A stretch of 64,000 nucleotides of DNA from Olsenella uli DSM 7084 (GTDB lineage Bacteria; Actinomycetota; Coriobacteriia; Coriobacteriales; Atopobiaceae), in contig NC_014363.1 in NCBI RefSeq assembly GCF_000143845.1, forward strand, positions 1,287,186 to 1,351,185, written 5' to 3'. Of this stretch, positions 62,970-64,000 are shown one piece after another. The position numbers were made by a program, and so were the translations under genes. Position 1 is the stretch's first letter; each line of letters opens with the position of its first letter. The notes below the pieces were generated by a model. That model was not told where the DNA came from. It made no database searches and saw only the letters and a list, made by a program, of their open reading frames with translations.

Positions 62970-63896
62970 CGCTCTGGGACTCCCTCTCTCGTAGCCGGCA
63001 CGACAAACGCCCACGGAGCGCGAGGGCCGCAGGCGTCATCTTGAATGACAGCTATCGTTCTACCCGAGAAGGACAGACCTATTCGCCTGGCAGGAGAAAA
63101 CCTCATGCGCTGACGCTTAGATATGGTGCGGGTCACCCTCTGAGACGCAGCGCGGACATAGGACCAACCGCCCACGCGCGTAGGGCCGGCCATCCGACCC
63201 CACGTCCCGCCGGATTCCGGATCCCATGCAAGAGGGGCGAACGGCCCCATTGCCGCCCGCCCCTCATCCTCTTTGGTTCTTGGTTCTGGGAGCCCTTAAA
63301 CTCCCTGAAGGCCGCCTTCATAGAAGGGGCAGGTAGGTCAGTAGACAAACAGTCAGACGCCAAAAGCACGTAAAACCAACAGCCCCAACACTCAGCGCCT
63401 CACCGGGTGGCGCTCCAGCTCCTGCACGCCGACACCTTGCCTGCCGTCTGTCTGCCTTCGCCTGACTCTGTGGCGCCTGTGCCACTCACGGGGCCTCTGT
63501 CTCTATGGCCCACTACATGAGACGGGACGCGATGCCGGACGCGGGACGCTCGCACGCTATATCTTCGCTGTTCACTGGCACCACCTCCTAGGTCGGCCGC
63601 TTCGCTCTCACGGCCCCTTCTCCTACCTGCATCCTACCCGGGATTGGCAAGCCCATACAGACGAGACGGTCGCTTCCTCGAGCGGTCGAAAAGGAACTGC
63701 GAGCGCAGGCATGCGTGCGACGTGCATGGCATTCGCGACTACATGCATGGCGGCGCGCATGAAGCCGATCAGATGAAGCAGGGGCAGGCCTCACCACAGC
63801 GAGTGAACCGTGCTGATTGAGGAGGTCCTCATCCGCCAGGTGACGGCACAGGGGAAGACGTGTGACAGCCAGATGGAAAGCCTTAGGTAGGACCAC
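62970..63896. other. Long region without a recognisable gene
   Basis: ~930 bp. Minus strand holds one 20-codon ORF (63513-63575, GTG start) with a near-perfect AGGAGGTGG ribosome site, followed by stops in its frame. A longer minus-strand frame (63588-63896) is Arg/His/Ala-rich and looks spurious. The DNA could be decayed coding sequence. Confidence 0.4.
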
Positions 63897-64000
63897 TTAG
63901 TTGCAGTGCGAATCCTCGACCCTCGCATGGTGAGCCTCCGGAGCAGAAATCTCGAATGGAAACGTACCCGCCCTGTTGAACGCCGCGATGAACATGCGGA
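63897..64000 (-). CDS. C-terminal end of an unidentified gene entering from the right
   Basis: Minus-strand frame open from the window edge to TAA at 63897-63899: RMFIAAFNRAGTFPFEIS and a short His/Arg tail. Too short to assign. Confidence 0.25.
   Translation of the reverse strand, partial: RMFIAAFNRAGTFPFEISAPEAHHARVEDSHCN

Noticed and set aside
63588-63896. 102-codon minus-strand ORF near the right end
   Set aside because: Composition typical of a chance frame, no ribosome site, no similarity.

Overview
The window is GC-rich and densely packed, with the codon bias of a high-GC actinobacterium. The gene families point to class Coriobacteriia (Olsenella/Parolsenella/Atopobium-like): DUF1846, a DUF1858-DUF438-PAS protein, a C69 dipeptidase, a UMF1-type MFS carrier, FtsX exporters with a long coiled coil, Tat-type signals and a cysE-cysK pair. 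The genus is inferred from gene families, not shown by a marker gene. I saw no rRNA, tRNA, CRISPR array, phage module or intact insertion sequence.

Layout. 1-7.1 kb: a dGTPase running off the left edge, an SGNH-esterase/GNAT fusion, a metallophosphatase, a Vsr endonuclease overlapping a zinc phospholipase C-like gene, and a UMF1 transporter. 7.1-12.8 kb: a HAD phosphatase, then a two-gene VWA/MoxR-ATPase module whose VWA protein has an ankyrin-like N-terminus and a degenerate DUF2201-like region. 13-20 kb: the DUF438/hemerythrin/PAS protein, an ABC/FtsX exporter pair and a GntR regulator. 20-23.3 kb: a small membrane protein, dispersed repeats, and an operon of DJ-1/PfpI, Y-family polymerase and YolD-like protein. 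23.6-28.7 kb: lactate permease, DAHP synthase, C69 dipeptidase and a hemolysin-III family protein. 28.7-34.4 kb: a secreted NlpC/P60-like hydrolase, an orphan prepilin peptidase, azlCD with a divergent LysR gene, and yaaA. 34.4-39.4 kb: nucleoid-associated protein, an AT-rich patch with an orphan ORF, PTS EIIA, GNAT and DUF1846.

39.4-41.5 kb is the most unusual stretch. Two pairs of 61-bp-period hairpin repeats bracket a solitary DUF559-like gene, with more short tandem repeats on its left side. 41.5-49.1 kb: an iron(III)-type ABC importer (binding protein, fused permease, ATPase) and a large secreted M14 carboxypeptidase-like protein. 49.3-54.1 kb: DegV, MarR with a clear promoter/operator, L,D-transpeptidase, and the PiT phosphate transporter with its DUF47 partner. 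54.2-57.6 kb: a CPBP protease, then cysK-cysE behind a long leader with an intrinsic terminator. 57.6-63 kb: phosphofructokinase, a decayed M18 aminopeptidase fragment, a glyoxalase-like protein, a DEDD exonuclease, a small conserved protein and HtpG. The last kilobase has no gene I can name.

Functional links. cysK and cysE form the two-step cysteine pathway, probably controlled by attenuation. DUF47 and PiT form a phosphate uptake unit. The three fbp-like genes form one importer. The VWA and MoxR genes probably act together as a chaperone-type pair. Polymerase Y and YolD fit a mutagenic repair cassette. Most operons have gaps of 3-120 nt, and several convergent pairs nearly touch or overlap.
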